Notes: a model not told the origin generated them from the sequence alone. A stretch of DNA of 16,700 nucleotides from Phyllobacteriaceae bacterium (GCA_012799265.1 JAAZLP010000202.1:1-16700); one strand, 5' to 3'. Positions 1 through 7,777 are shown, numbered from the stretch's first letter. A program made the numbers and translations.

Positions 1-324
1 GAGGACGCCGCAGATATTGAGCACCAGGAGCGGGGTGAGGATGGTCACCAGCAATGTCAGCGCCAGGCCATTGAAGAAGTCAGCGAAGCCAGAGCCTTCC
101 AGATCGAACTGATCGGCGTTCATGATGATCAGGCCCAGCGAGTTGCTGAGGCTGGACGCGGTCCATGGCGCGAGCGCCGAGAAGATGATCGCCGATCCCA
201 AAAGCATGAACCAGGTCGTCACCTCCTGGCTCTTGGCGACATCACCCTTCTTATGGGCGTCCTCGAGCTTCTTTTGGGAAGGGTCCTCTGTCTTGCTGTC
301 TTGTTCCGGTGCTTCGTCGGACAT
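1..324 (-). CDS. flhB: Flagellar export gate protein FlhB (N-terminal 108 residues, cut by window edge)
   Basis: This is the amino-terminal part of FlhB, the inner-membrane component of the flagellar type III export gate that controls the substrate-specificity switch. The visible start reads MSDEAPEQDSKTEDPSQKK, followed by KLEDAHKKGDVAKSQEV, the typical FlhB/YscU opening, and then a first hydrophobic segment (about residues 38-58) and the beginning of a second near residues 85-108. The ATG at 324-322 has a GGAGGGG ribosome-binding site lying inside the last codons of fliR, and only six bases separate the two genes, so they are probably translationally coupled. The conserved NPTH autocleavage site would lie beyond the left edge and cannot be checked. 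No TRANSMEMBRANE or frame anomaly is seen in the visible part. Confidence 0.93.
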   Translation of the reverse strand, partial: MSDEAPEQDSKTEDPSQKKLEDAHKKGDVAKSQEVTTWFMLLGSAIIFSALAPWTASSLSNSLGLIIMNADQFDLEGSGFADFFNGLALTLLVTILTPLLVLNICGVL

Positions 325-330
325 GGCGGA

Positions 331-1098
331 CTAGCCCCTCCACATCGCGAGATGGTTCTCGAACGCGGCGAGATACCAGCCCATCATCATGACGAGCAGC
401 AGCGCAAACAGCAGCAACCCGACAATGATATTGGCGGGCATGAGCACGAAATAGACCTGCAATTGCGGCATCAGACGCGCCAGAATGCCGGCGCCAAGGT
501 TGAACACCAGACCGAAAACAATGAACGGCGCAGACATCTGAACGCCGACCGAGAAGGCGCCTGACAGGGTGCGGATGGCCATCTGCATGGCATCCTCGAA
601 CATCAGCGGATCCAGCGGCGAGAAGACCATATAGCTGTCGTAGATCGCTGCCAGCGCAACATGATGCAGGTCCGTGGCAAAGATCAGCGTGATCCCGAGA
701 AAGGACAGGAAGCTGGCAAAGATCGCGCTTTGAGCACCCGCCTGGGTGGGATCGGCCGCGAGCGCGCCGGAAAGGCCGGTCTGGAAGGCAATGATCGCGC
801 CAGCGACCTGCGTTGCCATGATTGTCATGCGGATGATGGCGCCGATCATGAGGCCGATCGCCAGCTCATGAACAAGAATACCTAGCATCCCCCCGAGATC
901 GGGTGGCGCTGACGGCATCAGGTCGCTCAGCAGCGGGAAGACGATCATGGTGAAGGCCAGAGCGAAGCCCAGTCGCATGCGCGCTGGAATGGTCTGCTCG
1001 CCCAGCGCAGGCATCAGCATCATCATGGCGCCGATGCGCGCAAAGAGAATGATGTAAGTAAAGGCGGTGCCGGGTAGCCAGTCGAGGCTGATCGTCAC
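331..1098 (-). CDS. fliR: Flagellar export gate protein FliR
   Basis: FliR, 255 residues, is an integral inner-membrane subunit that with FliP and FliQ forms the helical core of the flagellar export gate. The translation is very hydrophobic, with about six membrane segments. Recognisable stretches include the ARIGAMMMLMPALGEQTIP region near residues 20-40 and the conserved GAIIAFQTGLSGA motif near residues 100-112; the length is normal for the family. The start is a GTG at 1098-1096, one base after the TGA of fliQ (sequence TGAGGTG), so translation probably depends on fliQ. It is followed six bases later by flhB. This is the standard fliQ-fliR-flhB order of export-gate operons. Confidence 0.95.
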   Translation of the reverse strand: MTISLDWLPGTAFTYIILFARIGAMMMLMPALGEQTIPARMRLGFALAFTMIVFPLLSDLMPSAPPDLGGMLGILVHELAIGLMIGAIIRMTIMATQVAGAIIAFQTGLSGALAADPTQAGAQSAIFASFLSFLGITLIFATDLHHVALAAIYDSYMVFSPLDPLMFEDAMQMAIRTLSGAFSVGVQMSAPFIVFGLVFNLGAGILARLMPQLQVYFVLMPANIIVGLLLFALLLVMMMGWYLAAFENHLAMWRG

Positions 1099-1099
1099 C

Positions 1100-1366
1100 T
1101 CAGCCGCCCACGATGATCATGTCGACCACACGGTTCATATAGGCCGCGAGGGTCGCGCCGGCAAAAGGCAGGGTGACCAGCATGGTTATGAAGATGGCGA
1201 GAATCTTCGGCACGAAGACCAGGGTCATTTCCTGGATCTGGGTCAGCGCCTGAAAGAGCGCGATGACGACACCTACGCCCAGCCCGACCAGCATCATGGG
1301 CAGAGACACCATGATGAGAGTCCAGATGCCATCGCTGGCAATGTCGAGCACTTCTGCGCCGCTCAT
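1100..1366 (-). CDS. fliQ: Flagellar export gate protein FliQ
   Basis: FliQ, 88 residues, is the small two-helix membrane subunit of the FliP-FliQ-FliR export gate. Its length matches the family exactly. The sequence has two long hydrophobic segments (about residues 15-38 and 52-75), with the typical GVGVVIALFQALTQIQEMTL signature between them and PKILAIF shortly after. The ATG at 1366-1364 has an AGGAA ribosome-binding site about ten bases upstream. It is separated from the preceding fliE by 90 bases, the longest gap in this operon; I see no convincing promoter or terminator in that gap. The stop codon lies one base before the GTG of fliR. Confidence 0.95.
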   Translation of the reverse strand: MSGAEVLDIASDGIWTLIMVSLPMMLVGLGVGVVIALFQALTQIQEMTLVFVPKILAIFITMLVTLPFAGATLAAYMNRVVDMIIVGG

Positions 1367-1456
1367 GGCAGTCGAGTTCCTGTCGAATCGCAGGGAAATG
1401 TTAGCACGAGCGGGCCGCGTCGCAGCCTGTGTGAAAGAAACGACCCCGGAATGCCG

Positions 1457-1786
1457 TCAGATCGGCATCCGCATGATCTCTTCATAGGCGGAGATCACAC
1501 GATCCCGGATCGTTACCATGCTCTCGATGGCCATTTCGGTTTCGGACAGGGCCGTCACCATGTCGACGACATTGGCCTTGCCGCTGACCATATCCATGGC
1601 CATCTGGTCGGAAACCTTGCCCTGATCGATCACACCCTGGACGTTCTGCGCCAGGAGTTCCGCGAAGTTCCCGCCGGTTCCGGCAGAAGCGGTCAGATCC
1701 GTGGCAGGCTTTGTCGCCTGCGAAATCAGGCGGCTGGCATTCGCGTAGGCGCTGGTTGCCGCGTTGAAAGGGGTGTTGATGGCCAT
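1457..1786 (-). CDS. fliE: Flagellar hook-basal body adaptor FliE
   Basis: FliE, 109 residues, links the MS ring (FliF) to the proximal rod (FlgB/FlgC) and is among the first exported rod proteins. The carboxy-terminal half carries the family signature: MVTALSETEMAIESMVTIRD and the terminal YEEIMRMPI. The amino-terminal part is Ala/Thr/Gly-rich and presumably flexible, as usual. There is no signal peptide, consistent with export through the flagellar system. It starts at ATG 1786, 14 bases after flgC, in the flgB-flgC-fliE order that is widely conserved in bacteria. Confidence 0.95.
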   Translation of the reverse strand: MAINTPFNAATSAYANASRLISQATKPATDLTASAGTGGNFAELLAQNVQGVIDQGKVSDQMAMDMVSGKANVVDMVTALSETEMAIESMVTIRDRVISAYEEIMRMPI

Positions 1787-1800
1787 TGTCTATACTCCGA

Positions 1801-2211
1801 TCAGCCGCGCAGCAGGTCTAGCGTGCGCCCGAGCATCTGGCGGGTCACGCTGACGACGTTGAGATTGGCCTCGTAGCTCCTCTGGGCCTCGCGCATGTCG
1901 ACCGTTTCAATCAGCGTGTTGACGTTGGGATACTGCACGTAACCGGTCTCGTCGGCCGCTGGGTGTCCCGGCTCGTAGCGCGAGCTGAAATCGCTCATGT
2001 CATAAGCAAGACGCCCCACTTCCACGACGCGCCCACCGACTTCAGCATCAAACGTCGTCTGGAAGGTCGGGATGCGGCGGCGATAGGGCTCGTCGCCCGG
2101 CGCCTTGCCGGCAGAATCAGCATTGGCAATGTTTTCCGCGATGACCCGCATGCGGGCGGACTGCGCTTGCAACCCGGTCGCGGCGATACGAAGCGAAGAA
2201 TTGAAATCCAC
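1801..2211 (-). CDS. flgC: Flagellar proximal rod protein FlgC
   Basis: FlgC, 136 residues, is a proximal rod protein exported by the flagellar type III system. The N-terminal rod motif is visible (SLRIAATGLQAQSARMRVIA, then ENIANADS), as is the C-terminal heptad-like region VDMREAQRSYEANLNVVSVT that packs in the rod core. The length is standard. The start is GTG at 2211-2209, preceded by GAGGGG seven bases upstream; the gap to the flgB stop is 11 bases. A GTG start fits both the ribosome-binding site and the beginning of homologous FlgC proteins (MDFNSSLRIA). Confidence 0.95.
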   Translation of the reverse strand: MDFNSSLRIAATGLQAQSARMRVIAENIANADSAGKAPGDEPYRRRIPTFQTTFDAEVGGRVVEVGRLAYDMSDFSSRYEPGHPAADETGYVQYPNVNTLIETVDMREAQRSYEANLNVVSVTRQMLGRTLDLLRG

Positions 2212-2222
2212 GGCTCAGCCCC

Positions 2223-2624
2223 TCAGACGTTCTTGCCCAGCGCGACGCGCAGGATGCGGACGGATTTCTGGTACAGCGAGGTCGCTGCCTGATAATCCAT
2301 CATATTGGTGGTGACCTTCATCATCTCGTCTTCGAGCGTGATGCCATTGCCTTCCGGCGTGATCTCGAAATTGGCCATGCGCTGCGCGTCAAAGCCCCCT
2401 ACTCCCGATCCGACGGAAAAGTGCATCGGCTGGGTGGCAGGGGTCGTGACGGTGGCAGTGCTCATCCGAGCAGCGTCATCAAAATTGAATTGCTTGAGAT
2501 CGCGGCCGCGATAACCTGGGGTCTCAGCATTGGCGACGTTTTCGGCAAGCAGCCCCTGCCGCACCTGATGCCAGCGCATCTTGTCGGTCAGCGCCGAAAA
2601 TACCGGCATGTCCATAAGGCCCAT
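2223..2624 (-). CDS. flgB: Flagellar proximal rod protein FlgB
   Basis: FlgB, 133 residues from the preferred start, is the proximal rod subunit next to FliE. The rod signature is clear near the N terminus: HQVRQGLLAENVANAETPGY. The C-terminal helix MDYQAATSLYQKSVRILRVA is also typical. The frame is open to a GTG at 2639, but the ATG at 2624 has a GGTGGGAG ribosome-binding site about eight bases upstream, so I prefer 2624. This is the first gene of a minus-strand operon running to flhB. A perfect CtrA-type box lies 49-63 bases upstream of this start and an inverted repeat lies between that box and the start, so the operon is probably under cell-cycle control (inference). Confidence 0.95.
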   Translation of the reverse strand: MGLMDMPVFSALTDKMRWHQVRQGLLAENVANAETPGYRGRDLKQFNFDDAARMSTATVTTPATQPMHFSVGSGVGGFDAQRMANFEITPEGNGITLEDEMMKVTTNMMDYQAATSLYQKSVRILRVALGKNV

Positions 2625-2650
2625 TGGCCGAGCTCCCACCTAAGCAGATG

Positions 2651-2663
2651 GGCAATTCTTGCC
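2651..2663. promoter_or_regulatory. Inverted repeat GGCA-N5-TGCC, candidate operator in front of flgB
   Basis: GGCAATTCTTGCC is a near-perfect palindrome (arms GGCAA/TTGCC around TTC). It sits between the CtrA-type box and the flgB start, where a bound protein would overlap or follow the promoter. The same GGCA-N5-TGCC pattern recurs at 2745-2757 and 10976-10988. In Caulobacter, FlbD represses the early fliF promoter from such a downstream position; equating this site with an FlbD site is inference. Confidence 0.5.
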
Positions 2664-2672
2664 GGGCTATGG

Positions 2673-2687
2673 TTAATCAAGCGTTAA
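2673..2687 (-). promoter_or_regulatory. CtrA-type binding box (TTAA-N7-TTAA) for the flgB operon
   Basis: On the minus strand this reads TTAACGCTTGATTAA and continues as CC-AT, giving TTAA-N7-TTAACCAT, the classical full CtrA recognition sequence of alphaproteobacteria. It is 49-63 bases upstream of the flgB ATG, a sensible position for the -35 region of an early flagellar promoter. CtrA control of early flagellar operons is well established in Caulobacter; binding here is inferred from sequence only. Confidence 0.7.
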
Positions 2688-2744
2688 CGCGACATCCTGC
2701 AACCGCGTAAGGTCTCGCAATCTGCACAATTGGGCGGCTATGTA

Positions 2745-2757
2745 GGCAAGAACTGCC
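2745..2757. promoter_or_regulatory. Second inverted repeat GGCA-N5-TGCC, in front of fliO
   Basis: GGCAAGAACTGCC has the same GGCA-N5-TGCC arms as the site at 2651-2663, and is that site's reverse complement with one mismatch. It lies about 95-107 bases before the likely fliO start, in the 212-base divergent region between flgB and fliO. Apart from these two repeats and the CtrA-type box I see no clear sigma-54 element here; TATAGC at 2811-2816 is only a weak -10 candidate for fliO. Confidence 0.45.
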
Positions 2758-2851
2758 GCCCGAGATTCGGTTGCGGCCGGTGGCGCCTGACACCGAACTC
2801 TGGAATCGACTATAGCGCGTTTGCCTTGCGGACGCAGTGGAGCATCAGCCC

Positions 2852-3541
2852 GTGCAATTCATCACCAGCCTCTTTGGCGGCAGCGGTAACACAATCCTGA
2901 CCATGATTTTCGCCCTTGGTGTGGTCATCGTCCTGATCCTTCTGGCCGTATGGCTGCTCAGGATGCTGTTCAACGTCTCTGGCTCCGCCGCACGTGGCAG
3001 GAACCGGCGACTGTCGGTCGTCGATACGCTCGCTCTCGACCAGAAGCGGCAGCTAGTGATCATCCGTCGCGACAATGTCGAGCACCTGATCCTCACCGGA
3101 GGCCCGCAGGATCTCGTCGTCGAAACCGGCATCCCGGTGGAAGAGGTTGTCGCTGCGCCACAGGTTGGCCGTCGGCCGCTGCCCGTCATTCCGTCGGCGC
3201 GCAAGGTTGAGCCCCAGCCTGTCGCCCCAGTTCCTGCACCCGTGCCGCAGGCGGCGCCGGCCCCTACCCCGTCAGCGCCAGCTTCCCCGACCCCCCAGGC
3301 AGCACCCGGTACGGTTCTCGCGGAACTGCAGAAGGCCGGCTATTCCGGCGACCGCAAGACCCGCGTTTCGCTTCGCCACACCGGGCTTCTGCGCGGCAAT
3401 AAGCGCGAAGAGCCCTCAACTGGGCAAAACCATGACAATTCGGCCGGCTCTCTGACCGACTCAGCTAAACAGGAGCCGAGCAAGGACAGTGAGAGCGCGG
3501 CGCTTGAACACGACCCCAGCAACGAAGCCAATCGCGGCTGA
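2852..3541 (+). CDS. fliO: Flagellar biosynthetic protein FliO (long Pro-rich tail)
   Basis: This is FliO, the membrane-bound assembly factor that stabilises FliP during export-gate formation. A single membrane segment (about residues 14-40, ILTMIFALGVVIVLILLAVW) is followed by the family core, RLSVVDTLALDQKRQLVIIR, and the DNVEHLILTGG motif near residues 70-95. After that comes an unusual long low-complexity tail, rich in Pro and Ala (about residues 110-155) and then Ser/Glu/Asp-rich to the end, predicted cytoplasmic and disordered. The reading frame is open from GTG 2837, but GTG 2852 has a GGAG nine bases upstream, giving 229 residues. It is followed immediately by fliP, the usual partner. 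Confidence 0.88.
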   Translation: MQFITSLFGGSGNTILTMIFALGVVIVLILLAVWLLRMLFNVSGSAARGRNRRLSVVDTLALDQKRQLVIIRRDNVEHLILTGGPQDLVVETGIPVEEVVAAPQVGRRPLPVIPSARKVEPQPVAPVPAPVPQAAPAPTPSAPASPTPQAAPGTVLAELQKAGYSGDRKTRVSLRHTGLLRGNKREEPSTGQNHDNSAGSLTDSAKQEPSKDSESAALEHDPSNEANRG

Positions 3542-4295
3542 GCCGGTTCGCCGTCTCAACTGGAGACGTTATGTGCCGCTGGTTATCGCCAGCGGCATTC
3601 TCTTTGCATTCTCGGCCCGCGTCGCCGGACAAGACCTTTCCATCGATTTTGGCGACAACACGACGCTGACAGAACGGGCGATCCAGCTCATCGGGCTGAT
3701 CACGCTGCTCTCACTGGCGCCGTCGATTCTCGTCATGGTGACAAGCTTCACCCGTATCGTGGTGGTGCTATCGCTGCTCAGGACCGCCATTGGCCTTCAG
3801 ACAGCCCCGCCGAACTCGGTGATGGTGTCACTGGCGCTGTTCCTAACGCTCTTCATCATGCAGCCCGTTCTGCAGCAGAGCTATGATCAGGGCATTGCAC
3901 CGCTCATGGCCGGCGAGATCGAGTTCGCCGAGGCGTTTGATCTGAGCGCGGCGCCGGTGCATGAATTCATGCGCACCAATGTGCGCGATAAGGACCTGGA
4001 GCTCTTCTACAACCTGACTGACGCCGAGCTACCGGATGAGCCAGAAGCCATCCCGCTACAGCTTCTCATCCCGGCCTTCATGATCTCGGAACTGCGTCGG
4101 GCCTTCGAAATCGGCTTCCTCTTGTTCCTGCCCTTCGTCGTCATCGACATGGTCGTCGCGTCAGTGCTGATGGCAATGGGCATGATGATGCTGCCCCCGG
4201 TCGTGATCTCACTGCCGTTCAAGCTGATCTTCTTCGTTCTGGTCGACGGCTGGTTCCTGGTGGCCGGGTCGCTCGTCCGAAGTTTCGTCAGTTAG
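3489..4295 (+). CDS. fliP: Flagellar export gate protein FliP
   Basis: FliP is the main pore-forming subunit of the FliPQR export gate. The central and C-terminal regions are unmistakable: SPSI-type loop LAPSILVMVTSFTRIVVVLS, RTAIGLQTAPPNSVMVSLAL, the PAFMISELRRAFEIGFLLFL stretch and MGMMMLPPVVISLPFKLIFF. The N-terminal start is uncertain. The frame is open from GTG 3489 (268 residues, overlapping fliO by 53 bases); TTG 3504 and GTG 3573 are alternatives, the last having GGAG seven bases upstream but lacking the basic region (RRLNWRRY) expected before the signal-peptide core VPLVIASGILFAFSA. FliP proteins usually have about 245 residues and a cleaved signal peptide. The gene ends one base from the stop of the convergent TPR gene. 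Confidence 0.93.
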   Translation: MRARRLNTTPATKPIAAEPVRRLNWRRYVPLVIASGILFAFSARVAGQDLSIDFGDNTTLTERAIQLIGLITLLSLAPSILVMVTSFTRIVVVLSLLRTAIGLQTAPPNSVMVSLALFLTLFIMQPVLQQSYDQGIAPLMAGEIEFAEAFDLSAAPVHEFMRTNVRDKDLELFYNLTDAELPDEPEAIPLQLLIPAFMISELRRAFEIGFLLFLPFVVIDMVVASVLMAMGMMMLPPVVISLPFKLIFFVLVDGWFLVAGSLVRSFVS

Positions 4296-4296
4296 C

Positions 4297-7200
4297 CTAG
4301 CGGGAAGCAATATCAAGCTTCGGTTCGGAAGCGTTGACCGGCGCGAGCGCCCCTTCACCAGCATAGGTTTCCCGATAGGACGCGAGGAAAGCTTCGAGGC
4401 TGTCCAGAGCCGCAACCTCGGCGGCGACCTGCTTGAACTCGAGGCTGGTCGCCTGGATTGGCCCGGTGACGAAGTCGAACATCGCCCATTCTGGTGAATT
4501 GACCATCGCCTCGCCAAATTTCGACCGAAGCCTGGCCATGCTGAAATCGTCGCCAGCCAAGACGTAGCCGACACCTGCCTTGATAAGATTGAGACGGGTG
4601 GCGCGGTCGAGCGGTCGACCATCCAGGTCACGACCGTAGAGAGCCTCGATCATCTCACCGGCCTGGCTATAGCGGCGGGCTTTCCAGTGCGCGTCAATGC
4701 GCAGCAGGGCGACATCCTTGCCGTCCATCTTGCTGATGAGATCGAGCGCCAGCTGGTCGCGGCCACCATCGATCATGGCGCGTGCTTCAAGGATGCGACG
4801 CTGACGTGCCAGCGATTCCGGCAGGTCAGGCATTTGCGTATCTTGAAGAACGCGCATGGCCTCGTGTGGCTTGCGGTCGGCCAGATAGATCACGGCAAGA
4901 TCGGCTGCGACCTGGGTACGGGCTACGCCGCGCAGGCGATTGTCCAACTGGTACTGCAGGAGCTCTGCCGCCTGCGGCAGCAGGTCCACGCGTACAAGCC
5001 GCCGGGCGAGATTGCGGATCATCTCGTCGCCTCTGGCACCGGGCGGGGTCAGATGGCGGAAGTCATAATAGATGCCCAGGGCCGCTACGGGGCTCATGGA
5101 ATCAGCGACACCATTGAGGAAGAGGTCACCGAACATGGCTTGCGCCTGATCACGCAGGGTATTGACCTGCGGGCTTTCCGGATAGTTGGCCACCGCGGTC
5201 TTCACTGTCTCGAAGCCGAGGCGGTAGTCACCATTGCGGAAATAGAGTTGCGCCAGAAGCTCCAGCATATCGGCTTCAAGCGCGTCGCCGCGCCACAGCA
5301 TCGTCCCCGACGACAGGGTCTGGGTCGCCTTGGCGAGGTCGAGCCGCCCTTCCCTGTCGAGAACGAGGAGCGTTCGATAAACGGCCTCGGCGCGTGTGGG
5401 GCGGACTTCGGACGTGATTACCTGCCCGTACGTATCCAGCGCCTCCTGCAGTCGACCACCGATTTCATCGACACGACCGGAAAGCAGGTGGTGGAGAGAG
5501 GCCTCCTCCACGCTAAGACTAGGGAAGTCGATCTGTTCGAGCATGCGCTCGGCGAGGTTGGCATCCCCCTCTTCAACCGCGGCACGAGCAGCAGCCAGCC
5601 GGAATTCATTCCGAGCCCATACCGGATAGGAATCGACGACGGGCCGCGCCTCCATGGCATCCAGGCGCGCGCCCTTATAGTCGTGGGTCGCCGCGCGGGC
5701 GATTGCTCGCCAGAACAGCGCATCGACGTCCTGGTCGAGCGATGCCGCGTTCAGAACTTCCAGAGATTCGTTCGGCCGACCTGCTACGATATTGGCAACC
5801 GCCTGATTCATCCGCATGCGGCGTACAAGATCGTCAGACGTGAGCCCGTCCTCCAGCACGCGCAGTACGCCCAGCGCCTCAAGCCCGAAATGATTGGCGA
5901 CGTAATATTGCGCCAGGTCGAGACGGGCCACATCGCGCTCGCGCCCCTCCAGCGCCGACGCGGCCAGTTCGAGCCGATCACGTTGCTCCAAGAAAACCTG
6001 CGGATCACTCTGCGCTAGCGTACCCAGATCAAGGAAAGAGCTGCGCGAGGCGTCGCTCGCAAGAGAACCGGCATTGCGCAGCGCATCGCGCGCGGAAACC
6101 GTAAGCCCGCCACTGCTGGAAATAACCGCAAGCGGGCTATCGAGCGCCACGCGCAGGCTCGGCGACTTGGGCTTCAGCACGAGGCCATGAACGCTGCGCA
6201 GGGCGGTGAAGTCAACATAGTCGAGCGTACGCGTGAGGCCGCGCGCGGGGGGATAGGAGGTGACGACCTTGAGCATGTCGCCAACCAGCGGATCGCGGAA
6301 GTCGTGGATGCGGCCCGGACGGATCACGTCGGCCACCATCTCGAAACTTCCCTCGACATCCCGCCGACGGGTGAGTTCGACGGGCTCGGTCGGGCTGAGC
6401 ATCATGTCCCCGAGAGAAAGCACCCAGGCCATGCCTTCCGAACCCAGCGTGGCAAGGCGCTCCTGCGAGAGGTCAATGCGGACGACCTGCGTATCGCCTG
6501 ACGAAATGACGGCGAACTCGCTGGCAATGGCGTCGAGATCAGACGACGGCGGCGGGTTGTTCACGCCGCTCACCGTGTCAAAGATCATCCAGACGCTGTC
6601 GCCACGGCGGAAAACTGCGGCGGGGGTGTCCTGCTCGAAGGGAAAGACCAGCCGGACCGTCGAGCCAAGTACGTTGACGAATGGTGTGATGCTTTCAGGC
6701 GGCGTTGCCTGCAGCGCGCCGATCTGCGGCGCGACCTCTGCGTCGGCCGCGGCGACGTCGCTCTCCTCTTCTGCGGTCAACAGGTCTTCAGCCGCAAGCT
6801 CCGGGAGGCTTTGCCCGGTAATGTCGATATCCAGCACATACTGGCTGGGCGACAGCTCATAGAACCGCGGTTCTACGCCTTCGGCAAAGATGAATGTAGC
6901 GGCCGCGCCATCGGCGGACGATCCTGTCTGGACTGAGACCAGTTCCTCAGGCAAAGACGAAATCAGGGGCGTCAGATCTATGTCGATGGGCCATTCAAAC
7001 GTGGCGGCGCCGATATTTCCCTTCTTGGAAAACGACGCATCCGTCGGCACCGACCAGTCGAACTGCAGTCTCAGGAAGGTCGCGTTGCGACCGACACGGA
7101 TATCGACCTTCGGGTCAAGCTCGGCCGCCATTCGCGCCTTGCGATCACGCTCGGCCTTGATCGCCGCCATTCGGGCGCGTTCAGCCAGTTCGTCAATGAC

Positions 7201-7611
7201 TTCCTGCGGCAGCGGCGGCGGCATGCCCTGCCAGGTAGTCGGCATCAGGTCGATGAAAAGTTGCTCGCCCGCCTCAACACGGTTGAAGTTGAAGCCTGAC
7301 CGCAGACCGATGCGCAGACCTCGCCCGTCGGGATCAACACGCGCCACCGAGAGATAGTTCGGCATCGTCAGGCCCACATCGGGCAGGACGATGCTGACCT
7401 CCTCGTCAAACTCGAGGGAGAGCACGCCGTTTTCCAGGCGGAACCGGTAGGATGGTAGCTGGTCGAGCGCAGGAAAGCTGAGGATCAGGCGGCCATAGCC
7501 ATCCTGCTCCGCAGCAAAAAGCTGTCCCTGCTGCTGAGCAAAGGCAGGCATCGACATGGCCATGAACATGGCCACCCCCGTCGCAGCCAAGCCTATGCTG
7601 GCCCGGCGCAT
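4297..7611 (-). CDS. Very large exported TPR-repeat protein of the flagellar cluster, function unknown
   Basis: A protein of about 1100 residues. It opens with a signal peptide (basic RRAS, hydrophobic core, cleavage near MPAFA-QQQG), so it is probably periplasmic. Residues about 40-290 look beta-rich, with an AMIN-like flavour (LILSFPALDQLPSYRFRLEN; TFLRLQFDWSV), interrupted by a charged Arg/Lys/Ala helix near 165. An acidic linker lies near 290-310, a second beta-rich part follows to about 540, and from about 560 to 1060 there are many helix pairs typical of TPR repeats (RLDLAQYYVANHFGLEALGV; LELLAQLYFRNGDYRLGFE). I chose ATG 7611 because AGGG lies five bases upstream; the frame is open to GTG 7635 and ATG 7659, which lack good sites. 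It is the last gene of the fliL-fliM-motE strand but sits behind a 200-base gap full of hairpins. The architecture (exported, beta domains then TPR superhelix) recalls the Campylobacter motor scaffold PflA; that is analogy, not homology. Confidence 0.75.
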   Translation of the reverse strand: MRRASIGLAATGVAMFMAMSMPAFAQQQGQLFAAEQDGYGRLILSFPALDQLPSYRFRLENGVLSLEFDEEVSIVLPDVGLTMPNYLSVARVDPDGRGLRIGLRSGFNFNRVEAGEQLFIDLMPTTWQGMPPPLPQEVIDELAERARMAAIKAERDRKARMAAELDPKVDIRVGRNATFLRLQFDWSVPTDASFSKKGNIGAATFEWPIDIDLTPLISSLPEELVSVQTGSSADGAAATFIFAEGVEPRFYELSPSQYVLDIDITGQSLPELAAEDLLTAEEESDVAAADAEVAPQIGALQATPPESITPFVNVLGSTVRLVFPFEQDTPAAVFRRGDSVWMIFDTVSGVNNPPPSSDLDAIASEFAVISSGDTQVVRIDLSQERLATLGSEGMAWVLSLGDMMLSPTEPVELTRRRDVEGSFEMVADVIRPGRIHDFRDPLVGDMLKVVTSYPPARGLTRTLDYVDFTALRSVHGLVLKPKSPSLRVALDSPLAVISSSGGLTVSARDALRNAGSLASDASRSSFLDLGTLAQSDPQVFLEQRDRLELAASALEGRERDVARLDLAQYYVANHFGLEALGVLRVLEDGLTSDDLVRRMRMNQAVANIVAGRPNESLEVLNAASLDQDVDALFWRAIARAATHDYKGARLDAMEARPVVDSYPVWARNEFRLAAARAAVEEGDANLAERMLEQIDFPSLSVEEASLHHLLSGRVDEIGGRLQEALDTYGQVITSEVRPTRAEAVYRTLLVLDREGRLDLAKATQTLSSGTMLWRGDALEADMLELLAQLYFRNGDYRLGFETVKTAVANYPESPQVNTLRDQAQAMFGDLFLNGVADSMSPVAALGIYYDFRHLTPPGARGDEMIRNLARRLVRVDLLPQAAELLQYQLDNRLRGVARTQVAADLAVIYLADRKPHEAMRVLQDTQMPDLPESLARQRRILEARAMIDGGRDQLALDLISKMDGKDVALLRIDAHWKARRYSQAGEMIEALYGRDLDGRPLDRATRLNLIKAGVGYVLAGDDFSMARLRSKFGEAMVNSPEWAMFDFVTGPIQATSLEFKQVAAEVAALDSLEAFLASYRETYAGEGALAPVNASEPKLDIASR

Positions 7612-7654
7612 ACCTGCCCTGATAGCGTTCTTCACCGGCCTTCTGCCCGCCCGA

Positions 7655-7749
7655 CGCATTAGACGCGTAATGCGGACGGGACGAACGGTCCCGAAAGCCT
7701 CAATACGCGAGGGTTACAACTCACACTGGCCTGATCCCTACTGGGATCA
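7655..7749. repeat. Cluster of three inverted repeats at the TPR gene start
   Basis: Three separate hairpin-forming repeats are visible: CGCATTA-GACGCG-TAATGCG (7655-7674, extended by CCCG/CGGG with a small internal loop), GGGAC-GAACG-GTCCC (7678-7692) and TGATCCC-TACT-GGGATCA (7732-7749). All have perfect arms of 5-7 bases. None is followed by a T-run, so they do not look like terminators. They lie in or just before the 5' leader of the TPR gene on the minus strand and could structure its mRNA or act as operators. Confidence 0.45.
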
Positions 7750-7777
7750 ATACATGCCATGCGCGGGCAACCCTAAC

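Noticed and set aside
1367..1456. Possible internal promoter in the 90-base gap between fliE and fliQ
   Set aside because: I found no CtrA box, -24/-12 element, clear -35/-10 pair or inverted repeat there.
2675..2687. IHF site overlapping the CtrA box before flgB
   Set aside because: AATCAA-GCGT-TAA misses the TTR end of the IHF consensus; the CtrA reading explains the sequence fully.
4687..6018. A 443-residue plus-strand open frame opposite the TPR gene
   Set aside because: The minus-strand frame is continuous over the full protein with signal peptide and TPR helices; the plus frame has no motifs and no ribosome-binding site.
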